From the NCBI RefSeq assembly GCF_027943255.1, contig NC_072892.1:161822792-161886791 (forward strand): a stretch of DNA of 64,000 nucleotides, in the 5' to 3' direction. This DNA comes from Anastrepha obliqua. Taxonomy: Eukaryota; Arthropoda; Insecta; Diptera; Tephritidae. How positions within the stretch are numbered: position 1 is the stretch's first letter; each line of letters begins with the position of its first letter. The translations under genes and the position numbers were made by a program. The notes below the pieces were generated by a model. It worked only from the letters and a program-made list of their open reading frames with translations. It was not told the DNA's origin and made no database searches. This document shows positions 10,250-20,389 of this stretch, piece after piece.

Positions 10250-10330
10250 TAGGGATGTGAATACCGTGATCCCGGTTTTTAGTCCCGGAAATGGCGGGAT
10301 TATTAGATTCCGAATATCCCAGAATTTTCG

Positions 10331-10358
10331 GGGTCCGTCGAATATGGGCAACCCTGTA
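10331..10358. repeat. Solo terminal repeat of a DD41D element
   Basis: GGTCCGTCGAATATGGGCAA followed by CCCTGTA is the same as the right end of the DD41D element at 60142-60669. Only this end is present here. Confidence 0.7.
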
Positions 10359-10514
10359 TGTCCACCGCACGCGAGCGCCGTTCTTTCAAAATCATGTAGC
10401 AATTAAAGTAGTTTTTTATAATTTTTAAGGCTTTAAATTTTTATCGTTTATTAAATCTGAAGACCTGCGAGTTGATATCTCATAGCTAGCGTTTTTGAGT
10501 TGCCAAAATCTCGA

Positions 10515-10740
10515 AAAATTTTTTTTTTGTTTCCCGTGAGCATAGGGCCTCTACAAGACTCTTCCATCTTACACGATTCTGTTCTGTTGTTTTTACACCA
10601 TCCCATGAGATGTCGGCATCTGCTAATTCGCGCCCCATCGACCTTCTCCAGGTCGACCACGAAGAGTTCACATATCCCATTGCCTCTTTCGTTTTCACAT
10701 ATATTGATGGAATTTTTTTCGAGCTAAGTTTTTCCGACAT
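10515..10740 (-). pseudogene. LINE C-terminal fragment (ALCS family)
   Basis: The minus strand encodes [20 protein letters not shown] and then VRWKSLVEALCS, the extreme C-terminus of the LINE better preserved at 50600-51360. It is truncated at the 5' side and carries a T-rich tail on the plus strand at 10519-10530, equivalent to a poly(A) tail. Confidence 0.75.
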
Positions 10741-10849
10741 AATACATATCTAAGCACCCGGTCCCGAGATACCGGGATTAGTCCCGATATCCCGGGAATG
10801 TAATAACAACAACCCGAAAATATTGATATCGTAAAAATTGGCATCCCTA

Positions 10850-11942
10850 AAATGGTATCATTATGCATAAGCATACCTACAGGTACCTGAACAAATGCGT
10901 ACGTTTACATTAAAGTATTGTCTAACGCTCATAAAACTATACACTTTTTTGTTACTTCTGTATGTATATGAGACCTTGAATGGTAGAATATTCACAAAGT
11001 GCAATGCGTAAGTCGTAAAACTTTTTTACGACATTTCTGCCACAAATCGTAGCAATGAGACAACCAAACCAACAGAAACCGCTAGCACACCAACATTCTT
11101 GTCATATCTTTACACAGTCCCTATGTCTTGGCACTCCCTCCCTCCCTACACAAAAGCGCATGAAAAAAAAAAAAAACGATGTGCTACACGTGTCCGCGCA
11201 TGAACTTTTTTGGTGTATGCAACGTGCTTTGTTGCCCTTCTGCGCTGAGTTAAGGTGTCACAAATTTATGACTGTTTGACAAAGTGGCGCTACAGCTGCC
11301 TGCAACGCTTTTTCGCTTGAATGGCCAGAAGTGAAGACTAAACGGTTCATCCACAAATTGGGAGCAATAAAAAGTACCTTTCCTAATGCGAATTCAGGCT
11401 GCCCTTTAGCTAAATTGTGCCAACATTTATTTGCTTGTAACATTTTTATAGCAGCTTTGCATTTATTGTTGCAATCTTGTTAAATATGTCTTTTTTCTGC
11501 CACAAATTCCTTTCAGCTATTTAATGTCTGGGAATATAAAATGGATTTCATGAAACAACGGCCGAGTGATACTCTTTATAAAGAAATAAAATTATGTTTG
11601 ATGAGATTTTTTGTATCTCTAAATTCGGTTTCTGCTTAAATATTCAAATTAAGAGTAAATAGGTCATAACAATAATCGAGATATAATCGACTCGAAATAA
11701 CTTAAAACACATTTTGATTTAAAGTAATTTCATTTTAATCCGAATCGACTTAAGGGGACAAATACCTTTAAACGGGCATATTTTCCCTGATTTTCATTAA
11801 AATTATTTGAAAGGAAGAAGTCAATATATTTTTTTTCAAAATTGGCATGCAGTTTTTTTATACATTAAAAATACCTGTAATATAATTTTTTGACGTGATA
11901 ACGTCTTATAATTTGATTTAGCCGGCTGCACGCACGAAAAAA
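10850..11942. other. No gene seen
   Basis: AT-rich, with an A-run at 11163-11175. Around 11751 a TTAAGGGG word resembles the ends of the TTAA elements found at 31365 and 36851, but I could not find the partner end. Confidence 0.45.
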
Positions 11943-11999
11943 TGCGTCGTTATCTTGCTCATGCGTCGTTACCCGGCTCATGCGTCGTTACCTTGCTTG
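11942..11999. repeat. Three copies of a 19 bp tandem repeat
   Basis: The unit ATGCGTCGTTACCTTGCTC occurs three times head to tail with two to three substitutions, in a GC-richer patch just upstream of the long-TIR element at 12126. Confidence 0.8.
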
Positions 12000-12125
12000 A
12001 ACTGCAAGCGAGAGCGCGGAACGAACGACAAAGAGCACAATCGGCCCCTGCGTTCGGCAATGTTCGACATCTGGCTCTGTCCTACTTGAGTGAGCATATA
12101 TATGTATGTATATGCGCATATGTAG

Positions 12126-12278
12126 TAGACCGGAGTGAAATACGTAAATTTTTTCAAATCATATCGTAATAGCAGGGAAAAGTTGCTACATATCAATACA
12201 AATTCAGGAAAAAAAAGAAATTTCAAATCGGTTAATATCTTCCGTTCGCGCATTGCATTTAAAATTTACAAATTTTAT
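12126..12278. repeat. Left terminal inverted repeat, 153 bp
   Basis: The reverse complement of this segment is 14539-14691 without a mismatch that I can find, including an eight-A run in the same place. Both copies end inward at AATTTTAT, after which the sequences diverge at once. Confidence 0.9.
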
Positions 12279-12694
12279 AATAAATTGAACAAATATTCGA
12301 AAAATTGTAAGAGGTGGAAATGATGTTAGATAAAGTTCATTTTTTGTAGACTATTACAACATCAGGTATAGTTTGAAAAGAAAAACGTCTACCGCTCTAT
12401 CAAAGCCCCTACAGCCCCTGAAAAGAAGTGGAAAATGTCATTTTTTGTATAAATTTACGTAATTGCGGGTGGTTAGTTTCTCTATTTTAATTTTTGTATA
12501 AGTCTTCTTGAGTATATAAGTAGAATAAATTATTCCCCTCTTAGCGCGCCCACTGACCACACTATCTTAAAGAAGTTTTGTATAGCTCTTGGCCTGCCCT
12601 TTTTGGACGACTCAGAACTCACCGCGTGAAGGTTACTGTACGACGAGTTCCACCCACTCCCTTCCCAACCAACCAACCAAAGATGAAAAATTAT

Positions 12695-12916
12695 TTATTC
12701 GGGAGTGGCAAAGTCTGCTTTAGTGTCAAATTGAGGCATAACTGTACGAGAAGTGAGTGCTGCTCTTATAAACCCATCACGTCTCTCGTTCCCATACACT
12801 TTTGAGGACGCTTGAGTTACTAGTTTTACGCAACTCTCCACAGCTTGCGTATGGCATGGAATATTTGTTAAATCTATGGTTAATTTAGGTTTTTCTTTAT
12901 CAGAAATTAATTGCAA
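12695..12916 (-). pseudogene. C-terminal piece of the hAT-like transposase
   Basis: A 73-codon minus frame containing NIPCHTQAVESCVKLVTQAS, then GNERRDGFIRAALTSR and MPQFDTKADF. This is the conserved C-terminal block of the same insect protein family as the upstream 384-codon ORF (from memory of the family: PCHTQAVERC...KLVTEAS...RDGFIRA). It overlaps the upstream ORF by 10 bp in another frame; roughly 200 residues that normally separate the two blocks are missing. Confidence 0.65.
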
Positions 12917-14061
12917 GATATCTTCAGAAGATGCCTCATAGGTAATTCATTAAAATGGAGGAGACAGATAGCCCATTGTACTGGTCTTTTTAAACGCGTT
13001 TCAATGAATTTTATTGCACCATTCTTCCACCCAGTATTTGTTGACGTACCATCACATCCAATCACTACAACATTAGATTGATTTATACCATTTTCTTCAA
13101 AATAATTTACAATGCTGTATGCTGTGTCCTTTCCACTTTTCGAAGTAGGTACTAAATGACAAAGGTACTTTGAGCCTGGTTCTGCTATTACTGAAATGTG
13201 CTCTTCTTTTTTTATAGATTGATAACGTTTGTTTCCTTTTTCAACTAAAACTAAAGTGTCATCCATCCTGCCATCAAAATACACACACATCGGATCGTTT
13301 AATTGCTCTATTGCATTCCCCGATTCGATAAGTTTTAGTCTACATTTTTCTTTTTCTCTTCTCATTTTGCTTCGATCAACAACAAAAGAAGTATCTTTGT
13401 CCGTTATAAGACCAACGTCTTTAAATGCACTAGACACAATAGCTGCTGCTGCTCTATCAGATACTCCAAAACGATCACTTGTTAAGGCCGTTGCTGGAAG
13501 TGATAAGCGCATCTGTGCATTTTTTGAACTTGCTGACTGAGAGGAAATAGAGCGTGGGGTCTGAAAATCGGGATCATTCTTATCATTGTCAACTTCAGGA
13601 GTTATCTCTGTTATACACTTGTCAAAGCTTCTTTGACAAAAGCAATTGAGTGTCATCTCGCACTTGCAGGACGAAATGCCAAATAATGTACTTGAAGATT
13701 GTTCAATAAAATCATTGTACTTCTTTTGTTTCTCAGGTGTGTCTTTGTCCCTTGAATAAGATTTACGAAGAGTGTAGTATCGATCATGTAGATGTTTAAT
13801 CTTTTGTACAACTCTTGTGTGGGAAACTATTGGAATCGAAGCCTTGGAATAAAGGGACTCAGTCTGATGAGCTACAGTATCTGCTACAACTGTGAAGCTT
13901 AACTTCTGACCAGAACTGGCAGCAGAAGATTCTACTGACATTTTGTACCTCACTTCTTGCCAACATTGTATAATGTCGGTATTAGTGGGAAGGACCGATG
14001 ACAGCAGTGGTTTAGGTGCACCAAAAAATGGGCAGTGTATGTCCTTACGAGTAAGAGACAT
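12907..14061 (-). CDS. Divergent hAT-like transposase, N-terminal 384 residues
   Basis: The longest clean ORF in the window, starting at ATG 14061. A cysteine cluster lies at residues 132-149 (CKC, CFC, C). The RNase H-like part follows: VYFDGRMDDTLVL with Asp263, then VVVIGCDGTSTNTGWK with Asp337, then CLLHFNELPMRHL with Cys366-x2-His369. The 74-residue Asp-Asp spacing and the CxxH about 30 residues later resemble hAT catalytic domains. I recognise the family as an uncharacterised protein recurrent in insects and other animals, not as a named gene. The region that should hold the catalytic Glu and dimerisation tail is deleted before the C-terminal block at 12695-12916. Identical TIRs enclose the gene, so it should be the element's own transposase. 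Confidence 0.7.
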   Translation of the reverse strand: MSLTRKDIHCPFFGAPKPLLSSVLPTNTDIIQCWQEVRYKMSVESSAASSGQKLSFTVVADTVAHQTESLYSKASIPIVSHTRVVQKIKHLHDRYYTLRKSYSRDKDTPEKQKKYNDFIEQSSSTLFGISSCKCEMTLNCFCQRSFDKCITEITPEVDNDKNDPDFQTPRSISSQSASSKNAQMRLSLPATALTSDRFGVSDRAAAAIVSSAFKDVGLITDKDTSFVVDRSKMRREKEKCRLKLIESGNAIEQLNDPMCVYFDGRMDDTLVLVEKGNKRYQSIKKEEHISVIAEPGSKYLCHLVPTSKSGKDTAYSIVNYFEENGINQSNVVVIGCDGTSTNTGWKNGAIKFIETRLKRPVQWAICLLHFNELPMRHLLKISCN

Positions 14062-14538
14062 GAATAAAATGTTTCAAGAGATTTAATGTTAAGTAATTGT
14101 GTAAACTATGTAATTCAAAAGAACATCGAATAGAATTTTTTTTGACCAAACAGCGCTGTTCGACAAGAGTGAAAGCAGAACTGGTAATGACCAGAGAGTA
14201 CTAGCTCTTCCGTGCACTTCGTTTATCGGTATGCCAGAATCAAAAGCAAAATGAAAAGAAAGACGATGGAATACAAGTAACCAAGTGGAAGACGATCTAA
14301 AGCACAGACGTGTTGTAGTAGCCGTAAGCCGCTTTCACGCAAGCCTCATTTGGCATAGGCTTCTTTAGTAGATTTGGTGTAAAATTGGTAAAAGTTAATC
14401 GCTCAGAACCAGAGAAATGGATAGATTAGTAAATTAAAAATCTACTACTCAATGCTGAAAGTGCTATGTATAAAAAGGGAGCTCGATCTTTAATCATTTA
14501 CCACTTCTACAAGTTTTCGTAAATCAGCTAGATTTGGG

Positions 14539-14691
14539 ATAAAATTTGTAAATTTTAAATGCAATGCGCGAACGGAAGATATTAACCGATTTGAAATTTC
14601 TTTTTTTTCCTGAATTTGTATTGATATGTAGCAACTTTTCCCTGCTATTACGATATGATTTGAAAAAATTTACGTATTTCACTCCGGTCTA
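14539..14691. repeat. Right terminal inverted repeat, 153 bp
   Basis: Partner of 12126-12278; lies upstream of the transposase gene, 478 bp before its ATG, so any promoter would be in or next to it. Followed directly by the ATATGTAG target duplication. Confidence 0.9.
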
Positions 14692-14763
14692 ATATGTAGG
14701 TATATAAATTCACATACTTGTATTTGCATATGCCTTCTTGCTGTGTGCATGGTAATGAACCAT

Positions 14764-14998
14764 TTATCTGTTGAGAATAGGACGATGATAGGAAAAGTAG
14801 GAAATGAAAGAGAGTGTTTCGAGTGTAGTGTGTATTGAAAAAGGCAAATCGATGATGTTGCCTCTTAGTGTTGTTGACTTATTAACGTCTGATGCACAAT
14901 CGAAATTGAAGATATCTTTCATGAATTTGATAAATGTTTCGTAATTTTTCACGTTTGTGTAAATGTAACTTGACCTATTCCATTGCGAATCCATTTAC
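14764..14998 (-). pseudogene. Endonuclease/exonuclease-phosphatase fold fragment
   Basis: The minus frame 14764-14994 contains YIYTNVKNYETFIKFM, TTLRGNIIDLPFS and FISYFSYHRPILNR. The order (Asn/Asp-containing TTL..IDL block, then SYHRP in place of the catalytic SDHxP) resembles the end of AP-type endonuclease domains carried by some non-LTR or Helentron-like elements. It is isolated, ends just beyond the target duplication of the hAT-like element, and has no other nuclease motifs. Low certainty. Confidence 0.4.
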
Positions 14999-14999
14999 C

Positions 15000-15753
15000 T
15001 CCTTCTCTAAATCCATACAAAGTATCTATCAAACAAATAAAATTAAAATTTTGTTTTGAAAATTGCAATCATTACATCAGTATTTTCTTATGACGTTGTC
15101 ACGTTAAACTATCGTCAGAAAACCGACTTTACAGACAACCTCTTTTTTTATTTTAATCATTTAAAATGGCGGATGTACACTCAATTCTTCCAGGAGAGTC
15201 ACAGCGAGGCTTCCTATCGGCGTCAGTGACCTGAATACAAAAAACAAAAAAAATTGTATTTATAAATGTCATAATTTCTATATGAATTAAAAAAAATGGA
15301 AAAAAAATTCGCGGAATAAAATGCTTCAAAAAAAAAATGAATTTTGGGGGGAAATTTCCTACTTGCTTTGCTTCGAAAAAAAATTTTCGAAAATTTGTAA
15401 ATTCACATAGAAAGTAATATCAGAAAAAAGATGTGTGCAAAATTTCAGGGAGATCGATACATAACTTTTCGAGTTATCGTGTACGCCAATTCGAAAAATA
15501 TATATAGTTTTGAGAAAAACGCGTCTGAAGTTTGAATACATGAAATGGCTAACAAAGGTAAAGCCTGAGTCAAAAGGACTCTTAGATGTAAGATTTTCTC
15601 AACAGAAGAAAGTTGAAAGTTTAGAATCGAATACGATTTTTAGCTTTCGACAGGTTTAAATGAAAATATTTATTAATGTTGAGCGATAATTCATTTTCAA
15701 TACTCCTTTCACTTTGGATGAAATTTGTTAAATATTCTTTTGACCATTTACTA
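15000..15753. other. No gene seen
   Basis: AT-rich, with A-runs and long TTCGAAAA-type words around 15290-15500. This composition is like the interior of the TTAA elements, but I could not find paired ends. Confidence 0.45.
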
Positions 15754-16242
15754 CAGGGTGGGCCATATAGCGTTTGCTTTTTGAACCACCTATTTTTTTG
15801 AGAATGGTAACACAAATGACATGCCAAATGTGTTCATAATTTACTTAAAGGTTTGACATTTACGAAATGGGACGCTATACGCTTGAACAAAATCGGGAAA
15901 TATTGAAAACCTATTTCCAAAGTGGTGAGCCTTCTTCTTCTTTCGCGGACGCTGCAACTTGTCTCACTGCCAAAATTACACTCGAACTTTTGGCTACCGT
16001 TTTTGAAAACCGAATAATCCGCCGAAATTCCGATATCAATTGGCCACCTCGGAGCTGTGATTTAAGCCCGTTGGACTATTTTTTGTGGGGAGCCTTTAAG
16101 GGCAAATGCTATGCGAAGCATCCAGAGACGATTTATCTTTAAAACACGAAATCGAAGTTGCCATTCATGAAAAGTTTGAAAAAATATAGATTTTTTTTTT
16201 TTATAGCCGATTCAAAAACCAAAGTTTACATGGTCCACCCTA
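15754..16242 (+). mobile_element. DD41D mariner deletion derivative, 489 bp
   Basis: Ends CAGGGTGGGCCATATAGCGT on the left and (minus strand) TAGGGTGGACCATGTAAACT on the right, each next to TA. The remaining gene starts at ATG 15867 with GRYTLEQNREILKTYFQSGE (start of the helix-turn-helix), then jumps after about 30 residues to the catalytic core's end INWPPRSCDLSPLDYFLWGA. The deletion removes the first two catalytic Asp blocks, so it could only move with a helper. Confidence 0.85.
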
Positions 16243-16679
16243 TATATGTGCTGTCCCCAATGGCCGACACCAGAAAGATGTTTGTGTATCCTGAATCATT
16301 GTTTTTTTACTTTGTACAAAGTTTGAAACATGGATTTATATGGTTTTTGTGGGAGTACGAGCTATGTTGTCATAAAAAAGTTATTAAAATGAAATTAGAA
16401 AGAAATAACTTGTCAAATCGTATATATGGCTATAGTTTAGTTTAAGTGTTTCCTAACGATTATTATAATTTTGTTTTATCTTCTCGTAGAACGAACCGCT
16501 TTGTTTGGTAGCGTCAAGAAAACAAGAAAGGGGAAGAGAGTTCTACATTTTTGACAGATCGGTGTTACCAAATTCTTTAATCTATGCGGAAAATCTTCGG
16601 CCGACGGTGTCGCCATCTCTTTATTAGCTCTGTTTACTTACTAAACCGCCACAGCTGTACAACATACTTATGTAGGTAT

Positions 16680-16936
16680 ATGGATTTGCGAAGACGAGGA
16701 GTCTATAGAACATCTCATCATCGAATGTCCGGGGTTGACGCATAGAAGGAAAAGGTTTTTAAACAAGTTCATGCTTACAGATGAAGACCTTCAATCACTC
16801 CCTCAGAAGGAGCTGGTACAATTCATAAGAATACTTAACAGTCAATAGACAGCATAGGGTGCACAATAGATCAATATGGTCGCAGTGCTAAAGGGCCATA
16901 CCTTAACCCTTTACTACCATTAACCATTAACCATAT
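16680..16936 (+). pseudogene. LINE C-terminus and 3' tail
   Basis: The plus strand encodes CEDEESIEHLIIECPGLTHR (Cys-His-Cys knuckle) and continues RKRFLNKFMLTDEDL to a stop at about 16848. A short 3' region follows, ending in the tandem words CCATTAACCATTAACC, a simple-repeat tail as some I- and R1-like LINEs have. Everything 5' of the knuckle is missing. Confidence 0.7.
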
Positions 16937-17164
16937 GGATTTGATAGAGCTTAAAACGCGCATGAGAATAAGCACTCTGTTTCTAAGTCTTCTTCTTTAA
17001 GTTTTTTTTTTCGGGATGACGCCAGTGAAGAGGGAATTTTACCGGCATAGTAGTATGCACGACTTGTAGCCTCACAGCTACATTTACGTACTAAACACCT
17101 CTTTACTATCTACCACACTCCCCGCGGAACAGTCCAAGAAAGGAATTACCTCACGGAGCTGGTT

Positions 17165-18310
17165 AACTCATAGGCTGCTAGTTATTTCGTCTACGAACCT
17201 CCGCGCGTCTTAAATCATTGTGGATATGTTTTGCATGCGCGCAGATTCGCTTCCAGATATGACCCGATTTTAGCATAAAATCTATAATGTTCTCTCCGTT
17301 TAACATGATAAAGGTTTCGGGAGCATAGCGTGGGCATTGAAACAAGGCGTGATCAGCGTCTTCTTCCCTCTCCTTGCATATATCGCAGGCCGAATCTATG
17401 GAAGTATTTTCGAAATACTCCATCCCCTAAAAGGAATTGGGTTAGGTGGAAGTTTGTTTCCCCCATGATACCTTTCTAACCACGTCGTAAAAATGGGTAT
17501 TAGCCCATGCGTCCATCTACTTTTCGGTGGTCTGTTTCACCGGTTTTGCCAGTGGGCGATCGAACGACGCCTTTCTTCTTCTGCAATATTTTTACGACTT
17601 GCTCTACCGTCGGGTTCAGATAGCCGTATACCTATACACTCTCTGCATTTCTTTCGCCAAAATATCAACGGGTACTAGGCCTGCTATTTCGAAAGAAGCA
17701 TCGTCCGAAAATGTACGGAAGCCGCAGATAGTCCGCAAAGCGCTTAGCCAATAGACGGGCAGTAGTTTTTTTGTGTAGGCACTTATGTTCAGTGCGTCAG
17801 CCCACATCGGTGCGGCATATAAGAGAACCGAGCTGATTACCCTGCTATATAGGATTCTTTTGCTGTGGCTAAGTTCGCCGTTGTTTGGCATTATTCGCGA
17901 CAGAAGGACTGCACACTCGATGCCTTCTTCAAAGCGTATTCCAGGTGCGTTTTGAAGTTTAAACGAATGTCAACCATTTCACCTAGGTATTCAATAGCGG
18001 GTTGTGAACTAATAGTTACAGTCCCAACATTAACATTTATAGTTTCTACTATCTTTCTGCTTTCTACTATCTTCTGCTTATTAGGACTACATCGGTCTTA
18101 TGCTCAGCTAATTCCAACTCCATAGACCTTAGCCAAGTCTTGACCCTGCTTATTGATTCGCTGGCGATGGTCCCAATTTCATGGATTTGCTTTGCCACCA
18201 TTACAACTGTATCCAGTCTTAGAACCCCGTCATACAATAAGTTCCATAGCAGTGGACCCAGAACTGATCCCTGAGGGACCGAATTTATGTTGGATTCTAC
18301 GTGGGAATTT
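17165..18310 (-). pseudogene. R1-like LINE reverse transcriptase, 3' half, decayed
   Basis: On the minus strand about 18255-18310 encodes VPQGSVLGPLLWNLLYDGVL, an R1-clade palm motif. The expected YADD block is missing: the frame jumps to VVMVAKQIHEI, then RVKTWLRSMELELAEHKTD. 17616-17891 gives the thumb (YSRVISSVLLYAAPMWADAL). 17178-17423 gives the C-terminal Cys/His knuckle (ACDICKEREEDADHALFQCP). Several frameshifts separate these. Loss of YADD and of the 5' half makes it dead. R1-like elements elsewhere insert into rDNA, but no rDNA is seen here. Confidence 0.85.
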
Positions 18311-18955
18311 ATAAGTAATATAAAATTTCATCCATCAAAAAAAAACAAAAAAAAACAAATTCTAATGGGACAACGCAATGCCAAATGCTTGCACCTGCAC
18401 ACATCGCAAAAATCTGTTATTTAATCAAATTTCAAATCATATTTTCGCATATATTGTACATAAATCTGACTTGATATAAAATATATTTTTGTACTCATAT
18501 ATACTATATTTAAATACATATTTTATATATTTAATTAATATATATCACATTTTACTTTTCAATACTCGTACAAGTCAGCTTAAATTTCTGAGACCAACAG
18601 CAAATTCTAGCAGCTTTTGAGCTCACAGCCATAACGAAAATTGATGAACGTCAGCTGTAAAATATTTTAGCGAAGCAAAAATTTTGCATGTATTGAAAAT
18701 CTGTTAAAGCAGCAAAAATCGAAAACAAAACAGAACAAACAAGTATATATATATATACAAGTACACTTGTATACCCGAGCTTTGTGCATAGAAAGATATT
18801 TTATTTGTCAATTGTTGGCGACTAAAGGAAGGAGAATACACATGCAAAATATATACAAATACATGCACGTGCATAAATATATGATTTTACAGTATCTATA
18901 CAATAAATTAAAAAAAAAACAATTTTTGGAAATTTTACTAGTACCAGGTAGGTAG
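18311..18955. other. No gene seen
   Basis: AT-rich sequence with A-runs, and TATATA near 18743. Nothing supportable. Confidence 0.5.
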
Positions 18956-19437
18956 GTAAAATGGTTGAAGTTCACCTGGCACTCCTCAAGTAGCACTAAA
19001 GCGCCGTTTTGATACCCTTATGAGACCTCCAACAGGTATATATCTACAGCCAGCCAGAGCTGTTGATATAGTGAAGAAGATTGATTGGATTTAGGTTGGC
19101 GCACAGCCAAAGGCTGTCGAAGAAAGGAGCTCCCAACAACTTTAGTCGTATAGCTGCCAAATCCGGATATTTACACAGAAAGTGCTCTTCAGTCTCCTTC
19201 TCTGAAAGGTGCCCACAGCTTCTGCAATGGGGGTTAAATGGTAACCCTAGCTTTTCCGCGTGTGTGCCGATCGTCCAGTGGTCGGTAAACACAGCTACGA
19301 GTTTGGAAATTGAATGGCGAGGTGTCCAAAGAACTTTCTGAGCCCTTCGTATATCGTATTGGGGCCAAAGAGTTTTCGAAATAGCACATGAAGAAATGGA
19401 GCTCCATCTTTTCTCCGACTAAGAAGAACTGTGTCAA
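18956..19437 (-). pseudogene. Jockey-like LINE C-terminus and 3' UTR (same family as 41340)
   Basis: The minus frame 19044-19292 reads TDHWTIGTHAEKLGLPFNPH, CRSCG and ETEEHFLCKYPDLAAIRLKL, the terminal zinc knuckle of Jockey-type LINEs; a frameshift joins it to 19234-19437. The 3' UTR (18956-19040) shares GGTATCAAAACGGCG and TAGTGCTACTTG with the plus-strand copy ending at 41810, so both belong to one family. 5'-truncated. Confidence 0.8.
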
Positions 19438-19967
19438 AAATTCAAAGTGGGAGTATTTAGTTATTTTTTTGTATTAAAATTTAAGCTTATTTGCCACCTT
19501 AATTCTTTGTATATGAAATTTTTATGTATTAGGACATCTTTTGAGCAAAAAAAAAAAAACAAAAAAAAGTAAATTCCACAGTGTCTTAACGTAATATTCG
19601 CATAAAGTTCGTAAATCACTGGAACGATACTGTATACATATGTATGTATATATAAGTATTTACATACACACACATATACACCCAACCGTCGGGTATCATC
19701 ATTCACACGTCAGCTGCGGTGTCATTTTTGTGGCCCATAAAATTCTAAACGCTTTGACATGACACCTTAAAATTGCAAACGTTGCAAACGAAAACGAGCC
19801 GCCAGCGGCAATGGATAAATCAAGTTTGTTGTTAGTGTAATATTTGCCATAGTGAGAATGGCTGTGGTGACATATCGATGGATTGCATATGTGGCATGTG
19901 GCACATATTTTTTACAGCAGCGTACGTACTTACTAACAAACTCACACATATAAGAACATAAAATCGG
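19438..19967. other. No gene seen
   Basis: AT-rich, with A-runs at 19549-19566 and TATGTA repeats near 19640. Frames on either strand look like chance. Confidence 0.5.
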
Positions 19968-20258
19968 GTGTTTTTTAGCTGCTTGAGAAGTATCGATATG
20001 AACAACTCTGATTTCACAGCTGAAAATGGCAAACTGTGTAGACGTTTCTCTTCGGTAAGGTTTGGCAAGTCATCGTGGATCGTTTAACGCCACAACAACG
20101 CTTCCAAATTTTGGAAATTTACTTTGAATAAAATAAATCTGTTCACGGAGTTCATAGAGCACTGGTGACATCATAGGTCCTCCTTTCTTTCGAAAAGAGG
20201 AAGGAGCTGCGATTACTGAGAATGGTGAGCGCTACCGAACCATTTAACTAGAAGAAAA
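19968..20258 (+). mobile_element. DD41D mariner fragment, left end and deleted ORF
   Basis: Begins GGGTGTTTTTTAGCTGCTTG, like the TIR of the DD41D element at 37887. The decayed frame includes LTPQQRLQILEIYFE (helix-turn-helix start) and then jumps to EEGAAITENGERYRT, which lies between catalytic blocks 1 and 2. The right end is missing; a Jockey LINE follows at about 20390. Confidence 0.7.
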
Positions 20259-20389
20259 AAAGGTTTATGCCTTTTTTATTGATTTTGAAACCACTACGTT
20301 TCCCCATACATATCTTCAAATTACTTAACTTCATTGAACAGGTATATCTAGAGACAATGACATGAATTGAAACGTTCTCTGGGTAAAGT

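Larger units (their letters stand above)
10250..10849. mobile_element. hAT-like MITE with nested fragments
   Basis: The left end TAGGGATGTGAATACCGTGA and right end (minus strand) TAGGGATGCCAATTTTTACG share the eight terminal bases typical of some hAT elements. Several TCCCGG/CCCGGGA words lie just inside each end, as subterminal repeats of this type often do. The flanks ATTTGGCA and AAATGGTA agree at only five of eight positions, so the target duplication is weak. The interior contains a mariner end and a LINE fragment. Confidence 0.5.
12126..14691 (-). mobile_element. 2566 bp DNA transposon with 153 bp identical TIRs, hAT-like
   Basis: 12126-12278 and 14539-14691 are inverted repeats that agree at every one of 153 positions by eye, starting TAGACCGGAGTGAAATACGT. 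The flanks are exact 8 bp duplications ATATGTAG at 12118-12125 and 14692-14699, fitting the hAT target pattern nTnnnnAn. The interior holds a minus-strand transposase-like gene with an internal deletion. Perfect ends and duplication indicate a recent insertion or recent gene conversion of the ends. hAT termini often start YARNG; TAGAC deviates at the fifth base, so the superfamily is not settled. Confidence 0.9.

Noticed and set aside
11751..12480. Fourth TTAA element starting TTAAGGGGACAAATACC
   Set aside because: No inverted partner end beside a TTAA could be found; kept only as a note.
13229..13540. 103-codon plus-strand ORF
   Set aside because: Antisense shadow of the hAT-like transposase coding frame.
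17165..18310. R1-like LINE as evidence of rDNA in the window
   Set aside because: No 28S or 18S sequence flanks it, and the copy is truncated and decayed; R1-clade relatives also occur outside rDNA.
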